Assembly (NCBI RefSeq): GCF_022919215.1
Contig: NZ_CP095046.1
Span: 3,214,501 to 3,278,500 of the forward strand
Direction: 5' to 3'
Source: Hymenobacter cellulosilyticus
GTDB lineage: Bacteria > Bacteroidota > Bacteroidia > Cytophagales > Hymenobacteraceae
DNA length: 64,000 nt
Of this stretch, positions 27,262 to 37,712 are shown piece by piece (position 1 is the stretch's first letter; each line of letters starts with the position of its first letter). The position numbers were made by a program, and so were the translations under genes. A model generated the notes under the pieces. The model saw only the letters and a list, made by a program, of their open reading frames with translations. It did no database searches and was not told the origin of the DNA.

Positions 27262-28974
27262 GTGCAAACTTCCGACTCATACGTTATTGGCATCGACTAC
27301 GGCACCGACTCGGTGCGGGCCCTGCTGGTGAATGCCCGCACCGGCGCCGAAGTAGCGCAGGCCGTGCATCCCTACGCCCGCTGGAAAGAGCAGCGCTACT
27401 GCAACGCGGCCAAAAACCAGTTCCGCCAACACCCACTCGACCATATCGAAGGCCTCGAAGCCACGGTGCGGCAGGTGGCCAGTCGCGTACCCGCCGAGCA
27501 GATTGTGGGCCTGGCCGTGGACACCACCGGCTCGACGCCCGGCCCGGTAAACGAGCAGGGCGTGGCCTTGGCCTTGCTGCCCGAATTCGCCGAGAATCCC
27601 AACGCCATGTTCGTGCTCTGGAAAGACCACACGGCCCTGGCCGAGGCGGCCGAAATCAACCAGAAAGCCCGCACCTGGGGCGGCGACGATTACACGAAGT
27701 TCGAGGGCGGCATCTACTCCTCGGAGTGGTTTTGGGCCAAGATCATGCACGTAACCCGCCAGGATGAGGCCGTGGCCCAGGCCGCCTACTCCTGGATGGA
27801 GCACTGCGACTGGCTTACGCTGCTGCTCACCGGCGCGGACCTGCACACCTTCAAGCGCAGCCGCTGCGCCGCCGGCCACAAGGCCATGTGGCACCACAGC
27901 TGGGGCGGCCTGCCGATGGAGCACTTCATCGTGGAGCTGGAGCCTAAGCTTACCCTGCTGCGCGGCCACCTCTACCAGGACACGTTTACGGCCGACGAAG
28001 TAGCGGGCCACCTCTCCGAAGAGTGGGCTACCCGCCTGGGCCTGACCACCAAAACCGTGGTGGCCGTGGGTACTTTCGACGCTCATGCCGGGGCTGTAGC
28101 CGGTGAAATCGAGGCGTATTCCATGGTGAAGGTCATGGGTACCAGCACCTGCGACATCGTGGTGGCGCCCATGGACGAAGTAGGGGAGAAGCTTGTGCCC
28201 GGCATCTGCGGGCAGGTCGACGGCTCGGTGATTCCGGGCATGCTGGGCCTGGAAGCGGGGCAGTCGGCCGTGGGCGACCTGCTGGCCTGGTTCCGCCAAG
28301 TAATCGAGTGGCCGCTGAACACCATGCTGGCCGGTTCCAAAGTGCTGAGTGCCGAGCAGCAGCAGGCCTTGCGCCAGGAAATGAGCGACACAATTATGGT
28401 GGAGCTCAACCAAGCCGCCGCGGCCATCGACCCCGAGGAAACCGCCGTACTGGCCCTCGACTGGGTAAACGGCCGCCGCACCCCCGACGCCAACCAGGCC
28501 CTGAAGGGCGCCATTATGAACCTCACGATGGGCACCACCGCCCCGCACATTTTCCGGGCGCTGGTGGAGGCCATCTGCTACGGCTCCAAGCAAATCGTGG
28601 AGCGCTTCGAGCAGGAAGGCATTCCTATCAAGCAGGTCATCGGCCTGGGTGGCGTGGCCAAGAAGTCGGCCTTTATGATGCAGACCCTGGCCGACGTGCT
28701 CAACCGCCCCATTAAAGTAGCCGAGTCGGACCAGGCCCCGGCTCTGGGCGCAGCCATGTACGCGGCCGTTGCCGCCGGCATTCACCCCGACGTGGTGTCG
28801 GCCCAGCGGGCCATGGGCAACGGCTTTGCCGATACCTACGAGCCCAACCCGCAGCGCGTGGCTGACTACCAGCGCCGCTACGAGCAGTATCAGGCCTTTG
28901 GGCAGTATGTAGAACAGGCTACCGAGCTGCGCCGCGGCGAAGTAGCCGAAACCGAGTTGATCGAGCAAGCATGA
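27262..28974 (+). CDS. araB: Ribulokinase
   Basis: The 570-aa FGGY-family kinase phosphorylates L-ribulose to L-ribulose 5-phosphate in the cytoplasm. The N-terminal phosphate-binding loop is YVIGIDYGTDSVRALLVN; other family motifs are 'GLAVDTTGSTPGPVNEQG', 'MVKVMGTSTCDIVV', and the C-terminal 'GLGGVAKKSAFMMQTLADVL' and 'DQAPALGAAMYAAVAAG'. I chose GTG at 27262, since the ORF upstream to 27175 translates the TCACC repeats. Length and order match the E. coli enzyme (566 aa). Its stop overlaps the araD start as ATGA. Confidence 0.95.
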   Translation: MQTSDSYVIGIDYGTDSVRALLVNARTGAEVAQAVHPYARWKEQRYCNAAKNQFRQHPLDHIEGLEATVRQVASRVPAEQIVGLAVDTTGSTPGPVNEQGVALALLPEFAENPNAMFVLWKDHTALAEAAEINQKARTWGGDDYTKFEGGIYSSEWFWAKIMHVTRQDEAVAQAAYSWMEHCDWLTLLLTGADLHTFKRSRCAAGHKAMWHHSWGGLPMEHFIVELEPKLTLLRGHLYQDTFTADEVAGHLSEEWATRLGLTTKTVVAVGTFDAHAGAVAGEIEAYSMVKVMGTSTCDIVVAPMDEVGEKLVPGICGQVDGSVIPGMLGLEAGQSAVGDLLAWFRQVIEWPLNTMLAGSKVLSAEQQQALRQEMSDTIMVELNQAAAAIDPEETAVLALDWVNGRRTPDANQALKGAIMNLTMGTTAPHIFRALVEAICYGSKQIVERFEQEGIPIKQVIGLGGVAKKSAFMMQTLADVLNRPIKVAESDQAPALGAAMYAAVAAGIHPDVVSAQRAMGNGFADTYEPNPQRVADYQRRYEQYQAFGQYVEQATELRRGEVAETELIEQA

Positions 28975-29672
28975 GCCAGTTTCAGGAATTAAAGCAGGCC
29001 TGCTACGCGGCCAACATGCAGCTGCCCGAGTTGGGGCTGGTGCTCTTCACCTTCGGCAACGCCAGCGTCGTGGACCGCGAAAAGCGGGTGTTTGCCATTA
29101 AGCCCAGCGGGGTGCCCTACGCCACGCTCAAGCCCGAAGACATCGTCATCGTGGACTTCGCCAACAACATCGTGGAAGGGGAGAAACGGCCTTCCTCCGA
29201 TACCAAAACCCATGCGGTGCTTTACTCGCACTGGGAGCATATCGGCGGCATCGTGCACACGCACAGCACCTACGCCACGGCCTGGGCCCAGGCCCAGCTG
29301 GACATCCCGATTCTGGGCACCACCCACGCCGACCACCTCACCGCCGACATTCCCTGTGCCCCGCCCATGGACGACCAGATGATAGCCGGCGACTACGAGC
29401 ACCAGACCGGCTGGCAGATTATCAACGAGTTTCAGCGCCGCGGCCTTTCGCCCGAGGAAGTGGAAATGGTACTGCTCAGCAACCACGCGCCCTTTACCTG
29501 GGGCAAAACCGTGGAAAAAGCCGTCTACCACAGCGCTGTGCTCGAGGAAGTAGCCCGCATGGCTTTCCTCAGCTGCACGCTGCGGCCCGACGTGCCCCGC
29601 CTCAAGCAGGCCCTGATTCAGAAGCACTACGAGCGGAAGCACGGCCTGCATTCCTACTACGGCCAAAGCTAA
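28971..29672 (+). CDS. araD: L-ribulose-5-phosphate 4-epimerase
   Basis: The 233-aa class II aldolase-fold zinc enzyme converts L-ribulose 5-phosphate to D-xylulose 5-phosphate, linking arabinose to the pentose phosphate pathway. Zinc ligands are in GIVHTHSTYATAWAQAQ (two His) and VLLSNHAPFTWG (third His). Other family motifs are 'TFGNASVVDREKRVFAIKPS' and 'PSSDTKTHAVLYSHW'. The size equals E. coli AraD (231 aa). The ATG overlaps the araB stop by 4 bases, so the genes are coupled. Confidence 0.96.
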   Translation: MSQFQELKQACYAANMQLPELGLVLFTFGNASVVDREKRVFAIKPSGVPYATLKPEDIVIVDFANNIVEGEKRPSSDTKTHAVLYSHWEHIGGIVHTHSTYATAWAQAQLDIPILGTTHADHLTADIPCAPPMDDQMIAGDYEHQTGWQIINEFQRRGLSPEEVEMVLLSNHAPFTWGKTVEKAVYHSAVLEEVARMAFLSCTLRPDVPRLKQALIQKHYERKHGLHSYYGQS

Positions 29673-29802
29673 ACCGGCAAATCTGTGGCAGCAAGTTGCC
29701 GCAGATTGCCGCGCCTAAAACGATTTAACGACTAATCCAACCCATACCCTAGCCGGCGTGGCGCCTTCGCCCAGCGTCAGGTTCTTCCCGGCTCCTTCAC
29801 TC

Positions 29803-31293
29803 ATGATTAACATCTCCAACTACGAAGCCTGGTTCATTACTGGCAGCCAGCACCTCTACGGCCCCGAAACCTTGGAGCAAGTAGCCCAGCATTCCCAGCA
29901 GATTGCCGAAGCCTTGGGAAGCGCCCTGCCCATCAAAATCGTGTACAAAGACGTGCTGACCGGGCCCGAGGGCATTACCCAGCTGGTGCAGCAGGCCAAC
30001 ACGACGCCGAACTGCGTGGGGCTGATTGCCTGGATGCACACTTTCTCGCCGGCCAAAATGTGGATCAACGGCCTGAAGATTCTGCAGAAGCCCCTGGCGC
30101 ATTTGCACACTCAGTTCAACCGCGACATTCCCTGGGCCGATATCGACATGGACTTCATGAACACCAACCAGTCGGCCCACGGCGACCGGGAGTTTGGCTT
30201 CATCGGGGCCCGCTTGAAGCTGAAGCGCAAGGTGGTAGTGGGCCACTGGCAGAGTGCCGACGTGCACGAGCGCCTGAGCATCTGGAGCCGCGCCGCTTGC
30301 GCCTGGGCCGACTGGCAGGGGGCCCGCATCGTGCGCTTCGGCGACAACATGCGCTACGTGGCCGTAACCGAAGGCGACAAAGTAGAGGCCGAATTCAAGT
30401 TTGGCTACTCAGTGAACACCTACGGCATCGGCGACCTGGTAGCCGTTATCAACGCGGCTTCTGACGAGCAGGTAAATGCGCTGCTGGCCACTTACGAGCA
30501 GGAATACGAGCTGGCCGATTCGCTCAAGGAAGGCGGGGAGCAGCGCGAATCCTTGCGCGAGGCGGCCCGGATTGAAGTAGGCATGCGCCAGTTTTTGCAA
30601 GACACCAAGGCCATCGGCTTCACTGATACCTTCGAGGATCTGCATGGCATGGCCCAGCTGCCCGGCATTGCTACCCAGCGTCTGATGGCCGAAGGCTACG
30701 GCTTCGGCGGCGAGGGCGACTGGAAGACTTCCGCCCTGGTGCGGGCCATGAAGGTGATGGGCGCGGGCCTGCCCGGCGGCAACTCCTTTATGGAAGACTA
30801 CACCTACCACTTCCAGCCCGGCAACGAGCTGGTGCTGGGCTCCCACATGCTGGAAATCTGCCCTACCATTGCGGAAGGCAAGCCCAAAGTAGAGGTACAC
30901 CCGCTGGGCATCGGCGGCAAGGCCGACCCGGCCCGCTTGGTGTTCAACTGTCCAGCCGGCCCGGCCCTGAATGCTACCATCGTGGACTTGGGTCACCGTT
31001 TCCGTTTGGTAGTCAACGAAGTGGAAGCCGTAGCGCCCGAGCAGGATTTGCCCAAGTTGCCCGTAGCCCGGGTGCTCTGGCAAGTGAAGCCCAGCTTGAA
31101 CGTAGGCGCCGCCGCCTGGATTTATGCCGGCGGGGCTCACCACACCGGTTACAGCCAGAACCTGACGGCCGAGTACCTGGAGGACTTTGCCGAAATGGCC
31201 GGCATCGAGTACGTCATCATCGACGAGGAAACCAAGCTGCGCACCTTCAAGAACGAGCTGCGCTACAACGAGGTAGCCTTCAGCCAACGCTAA
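29803..31293 (+). CDS. araA: L-arabinose isomerase
   Basis: The 496-aa enzyme converts L-arabinose to L-ribulose in the cytoplasm. Active-site residues are Glu in [10 protein letters not shown], Glu in [10 protein letters not shown], His in [10 protein letters not shown] and His in [10 protein letters not shown], in the expected order. I chose ATG at 29803 ([20 protein letters not shown]) over the upstream start at 29758, because family members begin a few residues before '[10 protein letters not shown]'. It follows araD by 130 bases and completes araB-araD-araA in the same direction. No frameshift is seen. Confidence 0.96.
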   Translation: MINISNYEAWFITGSQHLYGPETLEQVAQHSQQIAEALGSALPIKIVYKDVLTGPEGITQLVQQANTTPNCVGLIAWMHTFSPAKMWINGLKILQKPLAHLHTQFNRDIPWADIDMDFMNTNQSAHGDREFGFIGARLKLKRKVVVGHWQSADVHERLSIWSRAACAWADWQGARIVRFGDNMRYVAVTEGDKVEAEFKFGYSVNTYGIGDLVAVINAASDEQVNALLATYEQEYELADSLKEGGEQRESLREAARIEVGMRQFLQDTKAIGFTDTFEDLHGMAQLPGIATQRLMAEGYGFGGEGDWKTSALVRAMKVMGAGLPGGNSFMEDYTYHFQPGNELVLGSHMLEICPTIAEGKPKVEVHPLGIGGKADPARLVFNCPAGPALNATIVDLGHRFRLVVNEVEAVAPEQDLPKLPVARVLWQVKPSLNVGAAAWIYAGGAHHTGYSQNLTAEYLEDFAEMAGIEYVIIDEETKLRTFKNELRYNEVAFSQR

Positions 31294-31322
31294 GCCCGAG
31301 CAGTTAATGCATTAAATCAAAC

Positions 31323-31433
31323 AGAACGTCATGTCGAGCCTGAGCGAGACATCTCGCGTGCTGCGGTTGGATTGTTCGTCCAACCACAGTGCGCCAGGTG
31401 CTTCGCCTGCGCCTCTGCATGACGTTCTTTTTT
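31323..31433. repeat. Intergenic repeat AGAACGTCATG...CATGACGTTCT with internal hairpin
   Basis: Outer arms AGAACGTCATG (31323-31333) and CATGACGTTCT (about 31418-31428, then T's) enclose GCGAGACATCTCGCG and an inner hairpin GGTTGGA/TCCAACC. The same words (ACGTCATG, CATCTCGC, CATGACGT) recur at 50312-50483. The T run after the right arm could end the araA transcript. Confidence 0.55.
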
Positions 31434-31487
31434 AGCCCGAATTTTCTTTTAGCCCGCTTCCTTCCCTCCATTTCCCGCCCCACATTC

Positions 31488-33187
31488 ATGCGTAATAACC
31501 TTACTACGCTCGATCTGCTGGTCTTTTTCGTGTACTTAATCGGGGTTTCGGCCTACGGTTTCTACATCTACAAAAGCAAGCAAAAGGCCGAGCAAAGCAC
31601 CAAAGACTACTTCCTGGCCGAAGGCTCCCTGACCTGGTGGGCCATCGGGGCAAGTATGATTGCCTCCAACATTTCGGCCGAGCAATTCATTGGCATGTCG
31701 GGCTCGGGCTTTAAGGTGGGCGTGGCCGTGGCGGCCTACGAGTGGGTGGCGGCCGTGGTGCTCATCATCGTGGCCGTGTTCTTTATGCCGGTGTATTTGA
31801 AGAACCACATCTTCACGATGCCCCAGTTTCTGGAGCAGCGCTACAACAGCACGCTCAGCCTGATTATGAGCATTTTCTGGCTGTTTCTCTACGTGCTCGT
31901 CAACCTGACCTCCATTCTCTACCTGGGCGCGCTGGCGTTGAGCAACCTGATTGGCGGCGACACTTTCCACCTCATCATCGTGCTGCTGGCCGTTTTCTCC
32001 CTGCTGATTTCCATCGGGGGATGAAAGTGGTGGGCTACACCGACGTGGTCCAGGTCGTGGTGCTGGTAGTCGGCGGTTTGGTCACGACCTACATTGCCCT
32101 GACGCTGGTCAGTGAGCAGTTTGGCCTGGGCGGGGGCGCTATTGCGGGTTTCAATGCCCTGATGGAAAAGGCCCCGGACCACTTCCACATGATTTTCGAC
32201 AAGCCCACCCAAGGCACCCCGCAGGTGGAGGTCGATAAGTACCTGGCCTTGCCCGGCATTGCCATGTACTTTGCAGGCCAGTGGATTGTAAACCTGAACT
32301 ACTGGGGCTGCAACCAGTACATCACCCAGCGCGCCCTGGGCGCCGATTTGCACACGGCCCGCACCGGTATTCTGTTTGCCGGCCTGCTCAAGCTCATGAT
32401 GCCGGTGATTGTAATGCTGCCCGGCATTGCGGCCTACGTGCTGTACAAGAACGGCGGCTTGCAGGCCGAAATGTCGAGCACCGGTTCGTTCAACTCCGAC
32501 AACGCCTACTCGGCCATTCTCACCTTTTTGCCCAACGGCCTCAAGGGTTTGAGCATGGCCGCCCTCACGGCCGCCATTGTGGCTTCGTTGGCGGGCAAGG
32601 TCAACTCGATTTCGACCATCTTCACCCTCGACATCTACAAGCGCTACCTCAACCCCGAAGCCACCGAGAAAAAGCAGGTGTGGGTGGGGCGGCTCACCAT
32701 TCTGGCTGCCGTGGTACTGAGCGTGGCTTTCACCTGGAAGGATTTGCTGGGCATCGGTGGGGAAGGGGGCTTCCAGTTTATTCAGAAGTACACCGGCTTT
32801 ATTTCGCCCGGTATCCTGGCCGTGTTCCTGCTGGGTATGTTCTGGAAGCGCACCACCGCCACCGCGGGCATCGTGGGCATTCTGGCGGGCTTTGCCCTGT
32901 CGGTATTCTTCAATAACTACGCCCCGGCGGTGCTGGGCCCCGAAACCATCCTGTACACGGCCTTCCGCAACAGCGCCGGAGCCTACGAAATCCCCTTCCT
33001 GATCTGCATGGGCCTCTCATTTGCCATCACCATGGTCCTGATGATAGGCGTGAGTCTGGCCGGGCCGGTGGTGAATCCCAAGGCTATTGACCTGCCCGCG
33101 GGCATGTTCCGGGTGAGCCGGCAAACCATGTCGCTCATCGTGGTGACCATGCTGCTGCTCACGGCTTTGTACGTGCGGTTCTGGTAG
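31488..33187 (+). CDS. Sodium/solute symporter (SSS family), probably L-arabinose (frameshifted)
   Basis: If repaired this is a 566-aa inner-membrane symporter of the SSS family with about 14 TM helices. The sequence shows 'DYFLAEGSLTWWAIGASMIA', 'NISAEQFIGMSGSGF', 'WVNLNYWGCNQYI'-like motif and 'ALTAAIVASLAGKVNSISTI', all typical of the sugar branch (SglT-like). The literal frame ends at 32024. One extra G in GGGGG at 32016-32020 gives SIGGMKVVGYTDVVQVVV and an open frame to 33187 (1,701 = 567 codons). The ATG at 31488 fits the family N-terminus. Position after araA points to L-arabinose or arabino-oligosaccharide as substrate; this is an inference. Confidence 0.88.
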
Positions 33188-33269
33188 CCCCACGCCCCGC
33201 GCCATTTTCTTTCTGAGCTGCTGAAAACCAGCTTGCCGCGGCCAGCCTACTGCTGCCGCCGATTCCACC

Positions 33270-33305
33270 AAAACGGGGACGTGAACTTAAGTCGCGTCCC
33301 CGTTT
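33270..33305 (+). terminator. Hairpin terminator after the symporter
   Basis: AAAACGGGGACG (33270-33281) pairs with CGTCCCCGTTTT (33294-33305) across a 12-base loop, 82 bases after the symporter stop. Confidence 0.6.
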
Positions 33306-33353
33306 TGGCTTCCGACCCCTCGCTCTGCCTTTTTCCAACCAATTCCCACAACC

Positions 33354-35117
33354 ATGTTCCATTCTTCTACTGCTGCCCTGGTCTTGCGCCGGGCTACCTT
33401 CCGCTTCCTTGCCGGCCGCCGGCCTGGCTACCTTCTGCTTCTGCTGCTGGCGCTGCTGGGCTTGAGTCCCGCAGCCCGCGCCCTGCAAGGCAATGACAAC
33501 TGCCACGACCCGTCGAGCATCGTCAAGGATGGTAGCAAATACTGGATTTTCACTACCGGCACCGGCATCTACGGCATGTACTCCTCCGACCTGGTGAAGT
33601 GGGAATCGGGGCCGCGGCCGGTGTTTGCGGCCGGCGCCTACCCGAGCTGGATTAAAACCAAAGTGCCCGGCTTCACTGGTGACTTCTGGGCCCCAGAGTG
33701 CGTGTACCGCAACGGCAAGTTTTACCTCTACTACTCCGTATCCACGTTCGGCTCCAGCGTGTCGACCATCGGGCTGGCCACCAACGTAACCCTGGACCCC
33801 ACGAGCCCCAACTATCAGTGGGTGGATCAGGGCGAAGTGGTGTCGAGCGGCTCGGGTAGCGCCTGCAACGCCATTGACCCGGCCGTGGTAACGGACGCCA
33901 GCGGAGGGCTGTGGATGAGCTACGGCTCATTTTTCAAGGGCATCGGCCTGATTAAGCTCGACGCCACCACCGGCAAACGCTCCGGTACGAGCTTTACCTG
34001 GCTGGCCGGCAACGTAGCCGCCGACGGGGTGAGTCGCAGCAACAGCGGCAGCGAGGCGCCCTACATCGTGCGCAACGGCAGCTACTATTACCTGTTTATC
34101 AATAAGGGCGCCTGCTGCAACGGCTCGGCCAGCACCTACTACATCCAGGTGGGCCGCTCCACCAGCATCACCGGGCCTTACGTCGACAAAAACGGCGTGG
34201 ATATGAACCGCAACGGCGGCACTACGCTCATGGCTACCCAGGGCAACTACGTCGGGCCGGGCCACGTGGGGCTGTACCAGGAAAACGGTGCTAACTACTT
34301 CAGCCACCACTACTACGACTCGAACCAGAACGGCCGGGCCCGCCTTAGCGTGGGCAACATGGGCTGGGACGCCGCGGCCTGGCCCTTCCTCACCCGCGAC
34401 TGGCTGGCCACCGGCCGCTACACGCTGCGCAACCAGAGTAGTAACCTCGTCTGGGATGCCTGGGGCTGCACCGGCGCTTCAGGCCAAGCCATTGCCCAGG
34501 GCACCTACAGCGCCGGCCTGGCCTGCCAGCAATGGAATCTGATGCCCGACGGCAACGGCGAGTACAAAATAACCTCGGCCGTAGGCGCGGGCCTCGCGGC
34601 CGACGTGGTTAACAACAGCCCCAGCAACGGTGCCAAATTGCAACTTTACGCCTACAGCGGCATTGCTGGGCAGCGCTTCAAAATCGAGCGGACCAACGTG
34701 GGCAACTACGTTGTGTCGTCGGTGAACGGGGGGCGGGTGGTAGAAGTGCCAGGCTGCGCCACAACGGCCGGCGTGCAGCTGGCTTTGTATGATTATCTGT
34801 CCAACAACTGCCAGAAATGGGGCATAGCCCCGGCTACTGCCGCTCGGCCACTGTCGGCCCAAACAGCTGTGCTCCGCAACGTTTCCGTGTTTCCCAACCC
34901 CGCCGAGCTGGGCCGTTTTGTGGTCAACCTGGGGGAGGAACTCCGCAACACGTCCGTAACTATTACGCTGACTGATACTCAGGGCCGGACGGTCTATACC
35001 CGCGCTAGTTCAGGCACAACAACACTACCCGTGGAAACCGGGTTGCGCACGGGGCTCTACTTACTTCATGTGAGCAGTGCGCAGGGCGGATACAGCCAAA
35101 AAGTAGTGCTACAATAA
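33354..35117 (+). CDS. GH43 endo-arabinanase with ricin-type lectin domain and type IX sorting tail (paralogue)
   Basis: The 587-aa secreted protein has the same architecture as the gene at 23905: signal peptide, then GH43. The catalytic acids are in NCHDPSSIV, NAIDPAVVT and GSEAPYIVR. A ricin/CBM13-like domain (WDAWGCTGASGQAIAQG, then CQQW/CQKW repeats) and a type A sorting tail (VSVFPNPAELGRFVV ... LRTGLYLLHV) follow. The middle acid motif differs from its paralogue (SEAPYI versus VEAAFL), so substrate length or linkage preference may differ. It has an ATG start and no frameshift. It lies alone after the symporter's terminator-like hairpin, so it may have its own promoter. Confidence 0.9.
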   Translation: MFHSSTAALVLRRATFRFLAGRRPGYLLLLLLALLGLSPAARALQGNDNCHDPSSIVKDGSKYWIFTTGTGIYGMYSSDLVKWESGPRPVFAAGAYPSWIKTKVPGFTGDFWAPECVYRNGKFYLYYSVSTFGSSVSTIGLATNVTLDPTSPNYQWVDQGEVVSSGSGSACNAIDPAVVTDASGGLWMSYGSFFKGIGLIKLDATTGKRSGTSFTWLAGNVAADGVSRSNSGSEAPYIVRNGSYYYLFINKGACCNGSASTYYIQVGRSTSITGPYVDKNGVDMNRNGGTTLMATQGNYVGPGHVGLYQENGANYFSHHYYDSNQNGRARLSVGNMGWDAAAWPFLTRDWLATGRYTLRNQSSNLVWDAWGCTGASGQAIAQGTYSAGLACQQWNLMPDGNGEYKITSAVGAGLAADVVNNSPSNGAKLQLYAYSGIAGQRFKIERTNVGNYVVSSVNGGRVVEVPGCATTAGVQLALYDYLSNNCQKWGIAPATAARPLSAQTAVLRNVSVFPNPAELGRFVVNLGEELRNTSVTITLTDTQGRTVYTRASSGTTTLPVETGLRTGLYLLHVSSAQGGYSQKVVLQ

Positions 35118-35579
35118 GGAGACTATTGTGGAAATTTTTCTGCACCTCAACCACTCTACTCCGCAACAAATGCCTGAAAGCCGCAACGTTTCGATGAGGT
35201 TTTTGACCAACTGCTGGCGGCCACTACCTGGCTTGGCTGACGTTGCGCAACTTGCCGCAACGCAAAATCAAGCCTCCGCAACATTCCTGCACCAGCGGGC
35301 TCTGTGGCTCATGAGCTGGAGCAGCAGTTTCAGGCCTGCTATTGGGCCAAATATAGGCGGAAAAGCGGTTTAAAGTACGTGGCGGTGGATAGCAGCTCAA
35401 CTTGTTTTCTTCGGCCATCAGCCGCAATGCACCCAAGCCGCTGGCTGCTTATAGACCCGCCTGGGGTTCTGGTTTGGTCGTTTGTCCGCCGCCACGGGGC
35501 CAAGCTTTCACGTTTATAATTCTCAAAATGTAAGCCGGCGGCCCATCATCGTTTTTCTCTTTTCTCTCTTGCCTTTGCT
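35118..35579. other. Intergenic stretch before GH127, no gene seen
   Basis: ORFs on both strands overlap each other and show no domain. No operator copy is present here. The AT-rich bases at 35515-35535 (TTTATAATTCTCAAAATG) could be part of the GH127 promoter. Confidence 0.4.
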
Positions 35580-37630
35580 ATGAAAAGCCTCGTTCCTGCT
35601 TTGTTAATGGCCGGTTTGCTAAGCGCGCCGGCCCGGGCCCAAACCCTCAAACGCTCCGACTACCCGATTCAGGCCGTGTCGTTTACCAAGGTCAAGCTGG
35701 CGGATACCTTCTGGCTGCCCCGGCTCAAGACCAACACCGATGTGACCATTCCGGCTTCGTTTCAGCGCTGTGAGGCCACCAATCGGGTCAAGAACTTCGA
35801 AATGGCCGCCGCCCGGCAGGGGAAGTTTGCCACCATCTTTCCCTTCGACGACACCGACATCTACAAAACCATCGAAGGCGCCTCGTACTCGCTCAAGCTC
35901 TATCCCGACGAAGAGCTGGACCAGTACATGGATGAGCTGATTAAGAAGGTGGCCGCAGCCCAGGAGCCCGACGGCTACCTTTACACGGCCCGTACCATCG
36001 ACCCGGCCCACCCGCACAACTGGGCCGGGCCGGAGCGGTGGGTGAAGGAGCGGGAGCTGAGCCACGAGCTCTACAACTCGGGCCACCTCTACGAGGCCGC
36101 CGTGGCCCACTACGAGGCTACCGGCAAGAAAAACCTGCTCACTATTGCCCTCAAGAATGCCGATCTGGTGTGCTCGGTATTCGGGCCGGGCAAGCGGGCC
36201 GTGGCGCCCGGCCACGAAATCGTGGAAATGGGTCTGGTGAAGCTCTACCGCGTCACGGGCAAGCCCGAGTACCTGAGCACCGCCAAGTTTTTCCTCGACC
36301 AGCGGGGACAGTTTAAGGGCTACGACCCCAAAAGCCCCGATGCCTGGCGCAACGGCTCCTACTGGCAGGATCATAAGCTCGTGGTAGACCAGAAAGAAGC
36401 CGAGGGCCACGCCGTGCGGGCCGAATACCTGTACTCGGCCATGGCCGACGTGGCCGCCCTCACCGGCGACCAAAAGCTGCTGGCGGCCGTGGACAGTATC
36501 TGGCAGAACATGGTCAGCAAGAAGCTCTACGTGACCGGCGGTACGGGCGCGGTGCCGGGTGGGGAACGGTTTGGGGGCAATTACGAGCTGCCCAACACCA
36601 CGGCCTACAACGAAACCTGCGCCGCGGTAGCCAACATCTACTGGAACCAGCGCATGTTCCAGCTCCACGGCGAGGCCAAATACGTGGACGTGCTGGAAAA
36701 AGTGCTCTACAACGGCCTGATTTCGGGCGTGGGGCTGGATGGCAAGTCCTTCTTTTACAGCAACGCCATGCAGGTGAAAAACAGCACGAGCTTCCCCCAG
36801 ACCGAGCCCCAGCGCGCCGGCTGGTTCGACTGCTCCTGTTGCCCCACCAACCTGGCCCGCCTCATGCCGTCTTTGCCCGGCTACGTGTATGCCCAAAACG
36901 GCCGCGACGTGTACGCCAACCTGTTTATCAGCGGCACCACCAATTTGCTGGTCAACCAGAAGCCCGTGCGCATCACACAGCAGAACAACTACCCCTGGCA
37001 GGGCGACCTGAAATTCACCGTGAATTCCGCGGCTACTACCGACTTCAATCTGCTGGTGCGCCTGCCCGGCTGGGCCCGCGGTGAGGCCGTGCCGTCCGAT
37101 TTGTACCGCTTTGCTACCCCTACTGAGCCGAAAATCAACATCCGCGTCAACGGGCAGCCGGTGGCGTATACCACCCGTAACGGCTACGCAGTGCTGGCCC
37201 GCAAGTGGCGCAAAAACGACGTGGTAGAAGTGCAGCTGCCCATGGACGTGCGCCAGGTGGTAGCCAACCCAAGGTGCAGGACGACCTGGGCAAAGTGGCC
37301 CTGCAGCGTGGACCGGTAATGTACTGTGCCGAGTGGAAAGACAACGGCGGCAAGGCCAGCAACCTGATTGTGCCCGCTGTTACCACGTTCACGGCCCGCT
37401 TTCAGCCCCAGGTGCTCAACGGCATCATGCAGCTCCAGGCCACCGTGCCCGCTGTGCAGCTCGACGCGGCCAACACTAGCATCAGCACCACGCGCCAGAC
37501 CATGACGGCCATTCCCTACTACGCCTGGGCCAACCGCGGCAAGGGCGAAATGACCGTCTGGTTTCCCCAGCAGCTCACCGACGTAGACCTGATTTCTCGC
37601 CAGCCCCAGGAAGTAACGGTAGGCAAGTAA
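35580..37630 (+). CDS. GH127 beta-L-arabinofuranosidase (frameshifted)
   Basis: If repaired this is a 683-aa exported enzyme that removes beta-L-arabinofuranose. A signal peptide (LLMAGLLSAPARAQ) precedes the GH127 (alpha/alpha)6 barrel. The zinc and catalytic residues are visible: Glu and Cys in NETCAAVANIYWNQRMF, and the paired Cys in FDCSCCPTNLARL (nucleophile Cys and Zn ligand). 'RRARQGKFATIF'-type and 'EPDGYLYTARTID' motifs agree. The literal frame ends at 37319 in junk. One extra C in CCC 37268-37270 gives VVANPKVQDDLGKVALQRGP and an open frame to 37630 (2,052 = 684 codons). It suggests the locus handles arabinan or glycoproteins with beta-linked arabinose too. Confidence 0.88.
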
Positions 37631-37644
37631 CAGTTGCGCCGCAA

Positions 37645-37684
37645 TGAAAAAGCCCCGTGGTAGCATTACCACGGGGCTTTTTTT
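37645..37684. terminator. Bidirectional terminator between convergent glycosidases
   Basis: AAAAAGCCCCGTGGTA and TACCACGGGGCTTTTT pair across a GCAT loop, with A's before and T's after. It sits between the stop of GH127 (plus) and that of GH43 (minus), so it serves both. Confidence 0.8.
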
Positions 37685-37712
37685 ACGATTCTCTATTCAC
37701 CTTTCGGCCAGC

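Noticed and set aside
27277..28968. 563-aa minus-strand ORF
   Set aside because: It is opposite ribulokinase. It is a shadow.
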